Translations under genes and position numbers: made by a program
Notes under the pieces: generated by a model
The model's input: only the letters and a program-made list of their open reading frames with translations
What the model was told of the DNA's origin: nothing
Database searches by the model: none
From: Rhyzopertha dominica
Taxonomy: Eukaryota > Arthropoda > Insecta > Coleoptera > Bostrichidae
Length of the DNA stretch: 64,000 nt
Direction of reading: 5' to 3'
Assembly (NCBI GenBank): GCA_025024175.1
Contig: QCXZ01000064.1
Coordinates: forward strand, 14,074,001 to 14,138,000
In this document: positions 35,926 to 46,870 of the stretch, one piece after another
Numbering within the stretch: position 1 is the first letter of the stretch
Layout: each line of letters starts with the position of its first letter

Positions 35926-36018
35926 AATTTAGGGTATATTTTGTATTGTATTTTTAATAATAAACTAAGTCTTGTATCCCATCATTGTAAAATGACTTTT
36001 TGCCGCACCCTGTGTTTT

Positions 36019-37259
36019 TACATAAGTTTTTTCTTCTTGATAATATTTTTTTCAGTTGTCCATGTTTCTTATTTATTCCTGTCTCTAAATTTTCAGAAAA
36101 AATCCAAAGACACGGACGTAGTAATTAGATGTTGATATATACTAATCATAGCATTCCTCTATATTCTTATGATTATAGAACTGAATGACATACTATTCAG
36201 TTCTGCGCGGCAGATTTGATGCTATAAAACAGATGTTGCTTTGAAGACATTTTTTAATATGGCGCACCAAGTTTATAATTTTAATTTTACTATCTATAAT
36301 ATATATTTTCCCAAAAACTTTTACTGCTACATAGCAACAGACGAGTTAAATTTTGCAGTAACTGATCACATATTATGGCAATTAGGATGTTTAACTTGAA
36401 AGATCTTTTAATGAGGAAATAGTAATTGCCTTCAGCTAATGTAGGATGGGAACTGAACTTAAATCATATGTTCTATGTTGTGGCAAAAATAAAGAACTGT
36501 ATTGGATCGGTTTATATGTGCTAACCAAATATAGAAAGTTTTTAAAGTATGAACCACGTGACGAAATAGAAGGCAGTCAAACTGCAGATTATTATATTAC
36601 TTAGAGGATTGCGGGTGATGATCTGAGGTTTGAAAACAGACTGTACGGGATTGATAGTGTAGGCCTAGATTTTCAAATTAATATTCTTTGGTCATTATAC
36701 AGACAACGGTTTGAACTTCAGAGGCCACTAAATCAATTTTTAAATTGAAAATATGCCTAAAGAATTTGAAATAATATGAAGAAAGCTCGCAACTCGCAGG
36801 CTACCTTTTCAAGTTGTAATCAGTAGTAGGACCTGCCTTGTCATTATTTATCTACGTGTTTAGTAAGATTTGTGGTGTCTAATTTGTTATCGAATTGTAC
36901 TAAATCCTCTACTACTACCTCTAACAACCAGCTGCTGGTTGTATACAGTTCTAAAGAATGGCATTGCGCTTGATTTCCATAGCAAAGCACCTGCTGCTGA
37001 GTAAACAAAGCCGACGATCTCTATTTCTTGAAGATAGGAGAAATAAAATACGGCATTGAATTCCTATTAACATTTTTTACTTTGTCTGAGAATTGAGTTA
37101 CAACCTCATAAAAGTACAGAATAGTGAGTTTGTATTAAACTTAAGTGAACGCTGTGAAAGGACCTATAAATGAAACCTATTTTTCTTAAATAAAATATGA
37201 GGTGGAGTGCTAAATTTTTCTCTGATCCTATGCAGAAAGATAATTAGCTGAATACTTAC
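36019..37259. other. Intron sequence, no gene recognised
   Basis: AT-rich up to the donor TTT/GTAAGT of the 95-bp exon. Nothing is recognised. Confidence 0.5.
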
Positions 37260-37354
37260 AAATGTCGAATTTGTCATAAGTATCTTAGTCGTTAAGTTCT
37301 CGGCATTGTACAGCGTAATGCCTCCGTGCGAGTCCTTGTAGACGAACTCCGTAT
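37260..37354 (-). CDS. Dpp10: DPP-like exon: start of beta-propeller (blade 1)
   Basis: Residues 73-103. It opens at ttgcttgcag/AT in phase 1, finishing the Asp codon, and closes at ACATTT/GTAAGT in phase 0. It reads TEFVYKDSHGG then ITLYNAENLTT and ends MTNSTF. The D-T-E-F-x-Y-x-D/S motif followed by a short ligand-like strand and an N-(S/T)-T-F end is the usual first propeller strand set of DPP4/6/10. It carries two N-glycosylation sequons, NLT and NST. At only 95 bp it is easily missed by gene finders, and it is isolated by introns of 6.9 and 9.5 kb. Confidence 0.92.
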
Positions 37355-38499
37355 CTGCAAGCAAGGAACAAGAATTGCATTACTTTCTGTCACTGGTTCG
37401 TGTCCAAACAAATGCGATTACGACTACGAACGCTCCACTGGTTTACGTCGCAACAAAATTGAGCGCTGACAATAATTTGAATTGGGAAATAGCATTTCTA
37501 TCTATAGCTCGTATGTCTATCGTTGGAATATCGCCGGAACTGCTTCTTCGTCGCACACAATGCGCTTACATCTCTGAATTGCAGGGTTTCAGTTGAGAAT
37601 TCAATAAGTGGAAAATGCACCGTCTTTCATGGCTTCCGGGCATTTGCGACTTGCAGTTGTATCTAAGTCTAAGATTAAGAGTGTTTTTATTTTATCTAAA
37701 ATACTTTATGCGTAGGGTTTCGAGTAATTACATTAACAGATGTTCAGTCCATCAGTAATGTAAAACAGTAAATACTTCCGAAAGCGCGAATGTTATAAAA
37801 GTTGTGTAAAAAGAATGGAAATGTAATTCGCATCAAACATGAGGTGAATAAAATTTTTACGCTTTATCAAATCTTTTAACTGAAATCGACATTATCGATA
37901 TCGACAACTTTACTTAGTAGTTTAGTTCAGTAATCACAAAAATATTACTTCTCAATTTCTTACTAAAATCAACAGGTGTACATTTTATATTCCTTTGTTC
38001 GCAAATATAACTCAAGTGACTGTTCTAAAATACTTTCGTTGAAACAGTTTACCTAAACGGTTGGGAGGCAGGTACAGTTATGTAGCAGATAAAGAAATAA
38101 CGTTAAGTAATCTGTTTTAGTACCCAAATAAATGAGAAGTAATTAGAGAAGCTTTCAAGCAAATTCTTATGACAAGTATATAACCAAATTAAATTTCGGA
38201 CTTTCACGACATTACTGCATCCATCAACATAGTGTGGAAGCATTCAAACATAATATTAGAAACCCAGCCACGTTGGCAGATTCCTAAAAACTCGTAATGG
38301 ATGAAAAACGACATACGCAAAAAAGGCTTTTCAGTAATATCTTGCAACTAGTATTACTGTACTAATAGCAGCAGTTTTCTACATTTCGTTTTTATGCTTC
38401 AGTTTGTCAAATTCACTTGGCTAGCCTTAATAAATCCAAACTGAGTGAGTGTGTGTGAGCTGCTTATTAGTTATATAATAATGTATTTTTTGCCAATTG
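37355..38499. other. Intron sequence, no gene recognised
   Basis: The 73-codon plus frame at 37375-37596 overlaps the exon edge and shows no motif. AT-rich to the start of the LINE remnant. Confidence 0.5.
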
Positions 38500-38991
38500 G
38501 GTATGCAGTGTCTATGGGTTACCTCTTTTGGTGCACTATTTTCTCAAACTTAGTCCTGTCCTTCAACGCCTCTGCCACTGTTTTGTTCCTCACTTTTCCT
38601 GGACTTTCCTCATTTATTCTCGCCAACCACATAAGTTTAATTTTTTCTAAAGCTTGTTTAAACCGATCTACTTCCAGTTCGTCTCTGATTTGTCATTTCT
38701 TATTCTGTCCATTCTAGTTACCCATTTGACACGTCTTAATTATTTGCTTGCAGTCTACTCAGTCTATCGCTTAACACTCAACTTTCACTCCCGTNAATCA
38801 CCTCCGTTAATTCCACGTTACTTGTTCTAAAGTAATTTTGTGTGTTACTGTATAGATTCTCTCTCGACTTGTTATTTACACCCCCTTTTCTTTCTGCTTT
38901 TGCACATCATTTTTCTAGGGTTGTTATCGGATACCTTCTCTAAGCCGAAAAACGCTAAACAAATTCCATTTTCTCTTACTATCTTTTTAAC
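38500..38991 (-). pseudogene. RTE-like LINE reverse transcriptase, 3' part (minus strand)
   Basis: Minus strand, from high to low coordinate: KQVVKKIVRENG and AFFGLEKVSDNNPRK (the x-A-F-x-D-L-E-K-A-Y-D-x-V-P-R block, just below 38991), then after an internal deletion YGSES-like GSES, RLQA, MDRIRND, RDELEVDRFKQALEKIKLMW, and KVRNKTVAEALKDRTKFEKI. The R-M-D-R-(I/V)-R-N and K-T-V-A-E-A-L-x-x-x-D-R-x-K-(F/W) strings are typical of the LINE C-terminus. The catalytic Asp is G in F-G-L-E. One undetermined base lies at 38795. Its 5' half continues beyond the inserted PLE at 40143. Confidence 0.75.
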
Positions 38992-39057
38992 CACTTGTTT
39001 AATCTTCCAATATTTACTTCCGGGCTGTTTTTACGTGATCCATGGTTCTCTTCTTCT

Positions 39058-39096
39058 CCATACGTTTCGATGCTACTCGCTGGCAGCATTTTCAGT
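39058..39096 (-). ncRNA. Hammerhead-like motif in left PLE arm (core mutated)
   Basis: Minus-strand counterpart of the 40.0-kb motif: CCA/UGG stem I, hairpin GCUGC...GUAGC-like, GAAACGUA. The core reads CUGAAAA (invariant G8 changed) and stem II has mismatches, so cleavage is not expected. Confidence 0.5.
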
Positions 39097-39307
39097 GGTA
39101 GTGTTAAGCTTGTTGACCGAACTGAGTGGCACGTGCTCGCGTGACTCTTATATCGTTATCATGTTCACTCACCGTGACAGTCGGTGGACGATTCGGGGCA
39201 GTGGTTGTGGTGGGGTTTCCATAGTATTGGTGGAAATGCTGCGTAACTGGGCCCTGTCCGAAACTGCTGTTTATTCCTAAAGACTGTTTTCCACATCCTG
39301 TTAATTC

Positions 39308-39735
39308 TTAAGCCATCTTCTCTGTGTATATTTCAGGATATTGTTCAATTTCTAGAGCCTCTCTTCTGGCTAGGTTGTAGTAGCCTGACACCTTGGTGTC
39401 GTCAAACTGGCTGTTTTGGCCTTCCTCAACGGCATGTTGTGCTACAGCTGATTTCTGCGGGTGACATAATCGTATGGCTCTTTGGTGTACCGTAATTCTT
39501 GTCTTTACGGTACGTGACGTCATACCGATATAGTCCTTACCACATGGAATGTGGTAAACAACGGGAATATGCATCAGATCCTGTTTATCTTTTGTTGATC
39601 TTAATTGCCGAGTCAGCTTACTGGTCGGTTTAAAAACGGTTCTTATACCTTTACGTTTCACCAGCCTGACTATTCTACCTGTAACATTGTGGAGGTATGG
39701 TAGACATGTAGCTGGAACGTTGCCTTCTTCATTGA
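39308..39735 (-). pseudogene. Penelope-like GIY-YIG nuclease ORF end
   Basis: Minus strand: NVPATCLPYLHNVTG and IVRLVKR, then after a frameshift KGIRTVFKPTSKLTRQLRS, KDKQDLMHIPVVYHIPC, GKDYIGMTSRTVKTRITVHQ, RAIRLCHPQKSAVAQHAVEE and a C-terminal ARREALEIEQYP. V-V-Y and Y-I-G are the GIY-YIG pair, followed by the T-x-R-x-x-x-x-R-x-x-x-H catalytic block. Sequence and UTR differ from the 27-kb PLE, so it is a separate family. The frameshift near 39662 inactivates it. Confidence 0.85.
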
Positions 39736-40001
39736 CCGTGGATGTTGTATTGGATGTTCTTCTGGGGTTAATTGCTCTGTCGATGTCCCTTGTTTTGTAA
39801 CCATTTGCTCTCGATGCCGCTCAGAGATGTCCCAGTTCTTCTTGTAGGTGGTTTGCACCTGAGATTACCTTCGCATTTCCATATCTACTATGGGTACCCC
39901 GCCCACAACCACTGCGCCGAATCGCCTGCTGAGTGTCATAGTGAATGAATATGATACCGTTATACCGCTCAGTTCAGTCAAAGTCAACAAGCTGAACACT
40001 G

Positions 40002-40042
40002 CCACTGAAGATGCTGCCAGCGAGGAGCAGCGAAACGTATGG
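40002..40042 (+). ncRNA. Hammerhead-ribozyme-like motif in right PLE arm
   Basis: Plus strand: stem I CCA/UGG, core CUGAAGA, hairpin GCUGC...GCAGC, GAAA, a two-base-pair stem III AC/GU with no loop, then A as cleavage-site base. One extra U precedes stem II, exactly as in the 27-kb PLE. Such very short stem III hammerheads are known from Penelope LTRs. It lies antisense to the GIY-YIG ORF because this arm is inverted. Confidence 0.62.
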
Positions 40043-40142
40043 AGCAGAAGAGAACCATAGACCACGGAGAAACAACCCGGAATTAAATATTAGAAGATAT
40101 AACGGCGGCTGTGAAAGCCTTAAAAACGCTATCACTTGTTTA

Positions 40143-40560
40143 ACCGTTTAGGATATGGTCCTGCATTCTTTGCCCACTTCCAAGCCAGCACTGTGCTTCA
40201 TGTAATTGTGGTTTGAACTTTTCTTTTAATGTTGCTTCCTTCAGTCTTTCAAATACCTCCGCTACTACACATACCAGTAGTTACACATATCTGTAGTTCC
40301 CACATTCTTTTGTATCTCCTTTTTATGTGTTGTTAAAGTTATCCCCATTTCCAGTCCTCCGGTATAGCTCCTTTATTTCATATTAAATGTTTTGTTAGCA
40401 TTTGTATTCTTTCTAGTTCCATACTTTTTATTTGCGGTGCAATTTATATTGTCTCTGGTCTTTTTCCCTTTCTCTTTTTTCGTATAGTTCGGATGTTTCC
40501 CTTGGACTCCTCCGTAACTCGTTTCAAGAGAAAAGATTCCTGTATGACTTGTTCCACTGT
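40143..40560 (-). pseudogene. RTE-like LINE reverse transcriptase, 5' part (minus strand)
   Basis: Minus-strand pieces in shifting frames: GAIPEDWKWG, then KKEIQKNVGTT (K-x-x-x-x-C-x-N-Y region), VFERLKEATLKEKFKPQLHE and AQCWLGSGQRMQDHIL. These follow I-P-E-D-W-x-x-x-x-x-x-P-I, N-Y-R-G-I-S, L-x-x-K-(F/I)-x-x-x-L-x-E-x-Q-(C/A)-G-F-R-x-G-R-x-T-x-D-H-I-F. The last piece runs on as TVKQVVKKI across the 11-bp duplication into 38991, showing that one LINE copy was split by the PLE at 39003-40132. Confidence 0.75.
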
Positions 40561-40741
40561 ACGGGAAAAAGAGGAACTAGTTACAAACTATATACATATT
40601 AACATTTCTTAGCCTTCAAGCCTTCAAATTTGGCAGAACTTCGAATTAGTTATTAATTGGACATTACTATATATGCGAGGTTTGATAATTAATTTTCTCG
40701 AATGTCCTTAAGGATTTTATCTTATGTATCTGCTTGAGCTG

Positions 40742-41092
40742 AGATACACTTAGACGATGCTGGCGCTGCTCAAAACATCTCCAGAAATATTTTTTGCTTT
40801 TCTGACCACATTCTTTTGGATGCCAGAAACATCAGCGAATCCGCATTATTATAGCGCGGTTTTATTTTCTGAAATAGCCAAAAGCCAAATGGTAACAGGT
40901 CCGGCGAATAATCCCTTTTTGCCAGGGGTTTGCGAATCATAAGTGCTTCATGTACTGATGTGTTGTTCCGTCAACGTCCTAGATGTCTGCTGCGAAAGTC
41001 AGTCTTTTGAGCACTCCTAATTAATTATGTTAAACAATGCCCGTTCGATCAAAACAGCAAATAAGCATGGTTTTGCGTTTTTGGTAATGATA
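40742..41092 (-). pseudogene. Mariner-like transposase C-terminal remnant
   Basis: Minus strand: MLICCFDRTGIV, GVLKRLTFAADI, MKHL, then DYSPDLLPFGFWLFQKIK, then EKQKIFLEMF and AAPASSKC. These follow the mariner/SETMAR order M-L-I-x-F-F-D-x-x-G-I-V, V-L-K-R-L-R, Y-S-P-D-L-A-P-x-D-F-x-L-F-P-K-L-K, and W-x-x-R-x-x-x-C. Stops and frameshifts break it, and no TIRs were identified. A different mariner lineage from the 6-kb copy. Confidence 0.7.
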
Positions 41093-44000
41093 AACTTTTT
41101 GTATGCCACTTTTTGTACCTTTCAATTGTCGTTTTTGCTTATCAGTGAGAGTCTTCAAGCCATATTCTTTACAAAATTTCTCTCATCTGCAAATCTTTAG
41201 TCAAGAACTCTTTTCCTCCCTATATCTAACGCTTCTTTTGCTCAGAGGTTTATCACTTCTATCACACTGCTTCAAAAATTGTATGTTAATACGCCGGTAA
41301 GAGAATACAGAGCAAACGCCCGTGCTGTTGTTTGACAATTACTGATGATTTGTTTTTGTTTTTATTCTCCAGAGCCGTCTACAGGCATACACTATCATGT
41401 CTAGTGTGAAAAATTAACATAAATTTTTATATTAGAAATGTATTTTAGCAATTTAATTTTCGGAACTCGTACCTTGCAAACGTGCTTTTATTAAATCTGG
41501 CATTTGTAAGCACCAGTTCTACCTAGTCAGAGCCTAATTTTATTTTACGCTTACGCACATCTGTCATTAGGTTTCAGAAAGTTATATTTCCACCGTGAAA
41601 TGAGAGAATACAGCAGCCACAATGGAATATCGGGGCTTATTTATGAATTTAAGCCACCACGGCCGCCCGGAATATTGCGTGTGGGGTGGAAGATGCGCAT
41701 CAAATAGGCGGTAAATCCAGTATACTCGGTGGGAGCTTGTATCGAATTGATGGCCTATTTGACCCAGTGCAGGTCAACTGTAAAGCTGATGCATTATAAA
41801 TCCCTTCGGGGATATGGTCCACACACATTTACGCCAGGCCTACGAATGTTGGAAATTTCGTTAAAACAGTGCACGGTCCTACTGTGAAGTAAAGTGAAGG
41901 GTTTGTTGCATGTCGTGCATAATTTCTGTAACTCTTTGCAACGGCGTTGATAATCATTACATCCGGATTTTGGATATTGTTTTTTCCTCTTACGCTCGTA
42001 TTGCTATTAAATATTCCTTACCCTTTGTTACTGAATATGATTTTCATCACGCCATAGATTTATTTTGATGGTTTCCACCACGAACACTGATTATGATCAG
42101 TTTAACTAAAAATGATAATTTTTATCTGCCATATGGCAATCTTCTTTTCACGAACTGGTCGTTTTTACGTGACATTCAGGATGTTATTGCGGGGTGTGGC
42201 AAATTCTACCAAAACCTTTAGAGCACTTTTGAACAAAATATACGCTTGCAATAAGCATAAAGCTCTTATGTTATATAACAGGTACAATTCTCATTACATT
42301 TGGCAGTGCAAATCACGATAGAAGTCTCTAATTTTCTTGTACCGTGAAATTTGATGACCGTATAAAAAACTTGATTCAAATGTTTTAGACCCACTACATA
42401 CGCCTTGTTTTTGCTGCAATTCTCAATGCCGCCCTAACTTCACTTTATTAACGATATTTCTTAGTAACAATACGATAAGATAATAAACTTAAACGTCATC
42501 AGTTTATCAACCGTCACATGAATCCGAGCGAGAGTATGACAACTAGAAGTGAGCGAATAATAACTATCCAAATCATTTAAAATAGATCAGGAACTATTTA
42601 GGGACTTTCCCGTCAGCCGTTACGCCACAGTAATTAGTATTTCGTGATTCATGAAAATCTGTATTCAATAAAAAGACAAGAACTCTTCCAGTAAAAGTTT
42701 TAAACTTAATCGATTTCAAATCCCTTCTGTTTAATACAAGTATATAGCTTCAATCAGACGACATTACCTATGGGGTGAAGGCTAATCCAGACAAATTGAA
42801 TTCGAGTAAGTGGATTACTATAGATTTGCGTTTATTTTTCTCGTCATCAGCAACGACGAGTCTGTATGCGTAAACGACGGATTGCAACTTATTTATTTCC
42901 TTATTTATTGAGCAATATTGACGGATCCGCGACATTTCGGCTTCTGAAGAAGCTTAAGGTATCGAAGAGATAAGTAATGTGCTTCTAGTAACGATCAATT
43001 TGTTGGCCACTAAATTTTAAGGAACGTTAATGTCAACTGTATAATATTTTCCATTTAACAACAAGCGTCTCTTCTAACGTTCACAGGACACCCCAATAGT
43101 AAATAATACTACATCAGTTTAGTAGTAGTTAGGTAGGTAGTGTTATTGCTTTAATTAACAGAAAATGTTGACAAACACACATGTAGGGAATTAGTCCCAA
43201 AGTAGCAAATGCCGTTAGTGAAAGTGTATATTGTGTCCATGTGTTTTTTAGCTGGATAAAATGTTTTTTGACGAAAGTCTGATTTTCATGGATATTATTC
43301 AAGTATTAAACTTACGAAAAAGTCGTTTATCCGTTTAAGGGCAATTTCACTGCTTGTCCTAACTATTCCATGGTTTATCGTACAAGGTTGTTTTTCCTGT
43401 TTATGTTATCCTCTTTGTCACGTTTATAATCTTACTATTCTCCTATTCGTTGAAAAATTGATCGTGTAATACAAGTGTTTAAGACTTGTTATAGTAGACA
43501 TATCCGAATTATAGGCAACTTTTACAAAAATTTTGGTTTTTATTTTTGCTTTTAATTTATATAACTCGTGCTTCTAATTCTCATGTAAACAGTCATCGTA
43601 AACATGATTTTGTTTTGTAGCTGCATGTGATTGATAATAAATAATAAAAAATTTATCAAAATCTCTCTAGTTTTATGTTCAAATATTATTTTGTTTCTTT
43701 TACTGTAGACTAGTAGAAACCTAAACACAATTTGGGCTTTATTAGCCAATTTCAATTGTTATGAAAGACGCCTTATAAAACTTGCAAGTACATTTCAGAA
43801 AGTTAACATCTTGACTAAGTTCATACATTACTATTATTATTTTCGTTTACACTCATTTCAGAGTGGATATTCCACTTACTTCCACAGCCTTAAATAGGCT
43901 ATTCATTAGTGCATTATTCTTTGTAATCTTAATAAAAAAATTGATGACCCTTTAATCTTAATTTTATTCAAAAATCTGAATAATCTATTTTTATTCATGT

Positions 44001-46469
44001 GCTGTAACGTCGCTGCGATAACAAAGTATTCATGTGCAAAACCGATTTTATCCCTAAGTTTTTCTTTGCCCCTCAGAAATTCGCAATATGTCTGAAACAA
44101 CATGTGGCAGCCCGCGCTTCCTGGCGCTCGCTTTCAATAATAGCACGGGTATCGCACCGGGAACTGACAAGACGTCAAAGCGTTCTTTTGTGGTCATAAA
44201 GAATGTATCTTCTACAATTCTTCGACATTAAAGGGCGTTCAGCACCGAAAAGTTATATAAACAGCTTACGGTTCGCGAGATTCTCATAGCTGAACCACTG
44301 AAGTGTTCTATTAGTAATCAATAAGGTCGTCATGGTGACGGCGGCTGTGTGTACACGATCAAGTGGGCGGCAAGTAAAACTCAGATGTCTTTGACTCGGA
44401 TTTTCGCGTTTGTTTTTTAACCCCGGCGTGCTGGATGTCAATGAAACAGCTGACTGTACATATATATTCCTCAGACGTACTTACCCAAGCAGAAAAAATG
44501 TAGATTTGAAAAATCGGCTGTTTTATTATATGTCGGTGTTTTCAATTACTTTCGCTGTTAATAATTAGACGTCACTCAAATACTTAAGCTAATATGGCCA
44601 CACACAACCTACGGACAGCTTTGTGTAATCAAGTAAGCTAATAGTTATCTTTAACAGACTGAACATGGAGCATATTTCGTAGATATTAAAACACGCTCAT
44701 GTTCTGTGTGTTTTTTGAAATATCATATTTTGACATACAAAATACTATCATGACGTCATTGATCTCTAAGTAACGACATCATAATCATTTTTTAACGACA
44801 ACCCCTTTTTAGAGGCTAAATAATAATGAAAAATGCTATGAAAATGTAATTTGTGAACAAAAAGAGATTTATTGAAGTAGAACGACTCTTCATAAAACCG
44901 TGGTGCCCATCTACTACGATTTGCTTTACACAGAATGAAACAACATCTGAAACATGTCATCTAGCAACTTGGCTGCAGGCACTATTAAAGAAATGCTTCT
45001 GTAGTTTTTTTTACATCAATTTGCAGTCCTTTTTATAAATTGCTTTTATTTAGAAATTTTTTCATAGTTCTGGTAAATACCCTTCATTTAGTGATTTACT
45101 GAACACAATTTTTAGTGGACGGCACAAATTAATAGCAAATTTTCGTAAAAAGATTGCGGGGGCTCAGACTTCTAGAGGGCTTGAATGATTTTAACTTGTT
45201 TAAAATAGTATTATCAGATATTACAATTTGCTTTATATCTATTGCATATGCATGTTACGGTAAATAAGTTAATTCCGGTATTATTTATAATAGCCGGTAA
45301 TTATGTATAATTACCATAATGTTTGGTACATTTGATAAATTTTGTAATATACATATACAGAATTTATGGAATTTACAAGTTATTATGCATACTAACCAAT
45401 ACCTACTTAGCAGTCAATATAATAAAAAGTTTTCAAATATAATTTAGTTTACCGGTAAATATAGGGAGCAGCTTTGCATGTAATAATTAGAAGCGCTGAG
45501 AACGGGCGCTCTCAGAAAAGTGTAAAATTACGAGCACAAGTTTTTGATAAAGCAAGAATTGATTCCAGAAATATACTAGCAGTGCAACTAAAAATTTCAT
45601 AACATTACAGATACCATGTTTAAACAAATCATTTTCTTTCAGCTAGAGTTACACCGTGCCTTTAGTTTTTAACACGATATGCGAAATTTTTCAATAAAGT
45701 ATGAGGAGCCGCTCCCGCCATTATTAAACACGAAAACTGTATAAAAATAAATAAAAATAAAAAATTTCTTAAAAGATACATATATTTTTTGAAAAACATA
45801 AAATTCTCAAATATATACCTGTCTTTTTGCACTACACACTCATATTTACCTATAGTTTTTGCAGAAAAATGTCTATATTGTTGTTCAAAAATAGGTATAG
45901 TGAAGGAATCTTATATTATTACTGAATTTTTTAAGTAATTTAATTGTTAAATAATGGTATAAATGGCGCCTCATAGTTACGTTTCTTATACCTTTTATAT
46001 TTTTACACTAGGTATATATTAGTTTTTGTTTTATAATGTATGTTATCAATCAATATGAATTTATTCTAATGTGTTATTTCGATAGTAAACATTAGTGCAA
46101 ATGTAGAAAATTCTACGTAAACATCTGACAATACTACACCGTGTTTTGGTATCTTTTCTGCTCAACGCAAATCTGGACCGTAAACGTTAGCAATTATACA
46201 AAAATGCGGATGTTTTTATTGCATTAACTAACACATGTTGGGAATTACATAAAATAACCAAATTATTTTGGTGATTATATAAAATAACGAGTTATTGCAC
46301 ATAATTACCAATTTACCACATTTTTTGCAACACATATACTGACGAAGTTACGTTTAAAGAAACCTGAATGCACTGTTTAGGTTTCCTGCTTTAGAGTGGC
46401 ATCCTCATTTTTTATCCTTATACCGGTATGCAGGTTCAACGTAAAGTTGAGGAACTACAATGTACGCAA
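41093..46469. other. Intron sequence; GC-richer block at 41.6-41.9 kb
   Basis: Mostly AT-rich without recognisable genes or repeats. 41570-41900 is non-repetitive and more GC-rich (contains CCACGGCCGCCCGG) and could be regulatory or old repeat. 44100-44420 is likewise mixed. Minus frames at 43552-44103 are AT-rich and lack motifs. Confidence 0.4.
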
Positions 46470-46541
46470 AGATGGATAGGACAGCGAGCATCAATTGAGT
46501 CCTTTAGATTTTTTCTATGGGGCTATTTAAAATCCAGGCTT
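46470..46541 (+). pseudogene. Short DDE transposase scrap (FLWGYLKS)
   Basis: The frame reads RWIGQRASIES then FRFFLWGYLKSR. It matches W-I-G-R-x-x-P-I-x-W-P-x-R-S-P-D-L-x-P-x-D-F-F-L-W-G-Y-L-K with the middle deleted. Same family as the 35.5-kb and 60.6-kb remnants. Confidence 0.55.
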
Positions 46542-46870
46542 TTTTTGTAAAAAATACGCTTTAATTTTATGAAATACTTACTTATTAAAAAGAAAAAACA
46601 TGGAGTTGTCACGCAAAAAATATAATGATAACGCCATTACTAGGAAATTAATGACGTCATAGCAATACTTAGCACGTCAAAAGATGATATTTTACTAAAT
46701 AAAGCTGACTGGGCCAAAGATCTTATTTAACATTAAAAATGTTTGTTCCAAACTTTTGCATCACACTGTAATAGAGGCGCACATACCTACCAAAGAAGTC
46801 ATTAGCTTTATGATAATTTGTTAATATTCAATAAAGAGAACTAATAATAATTTGTCTTCAAATGACATAC

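Larger units (their letters stand above)
35512..36018 (+). mobile_element. Internally deleted DDE transposon with TIRs
   Basis: The left end ACAGGGTGTGGCAAAAGTCA (35512) is matched by the right end on the minus strand, ACAGGGTGCGGCAAAAAGTC, ending at 36018. Only the C-terminal third of the transposase remains: TARSPDLTPCDFAW (35599-35640), then VFVTPIRDVQNLIETIEEEF (about 35762 on), VRANPEFF, and RKGCQKCIEKGG. This is the W-P-x-R-S-P-D-L-T-P-x-D-F-x-x-W-G-Y-L-K family. A 13-base G run at 35639-35651 replaces the expected W-G codons. Confidence 0.75.
39003..40132 (-). mobile_element. Penelope-like element with inverted LTR-like arms, nested in a LINE
   Basis: About 1.13 kb, bounded by an 11-bp duplication CACTTGTTTAA (38992-39002 and 40133-40143). 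Arms of about 240 bp are inverted: 39003-39250 and about 39866-40098, sharing TGGTTCTCTTCT, CCATACGTTTCG, TCGCTGGCAGCAT and GATTCGG(G/C)GCAGTGGTTGT. The right end carries about 34 bp beyond the arm (40099-40132), recalling the short tail described for Penelope. Between the arms lies a minus-strand GIY-YIG ORF. The RT is missing, so this is a 5'-truncated copy. Confidence 0.82.

Noticed and set aside
39003..40132. LTR retrotransposon with terminal repeats
   Set aside because: The arms are inverted, not direct, and the enclosed ORF is a GIY-YIG nuclease with no gag, protease or integrase text.
42900..42975. Another Penelope 3' end (TTTCGGCTTCTGAAGAAGC)
   Set aside because: The word resembles PLE termini, but no hammerhead core, ORF or second end is present.
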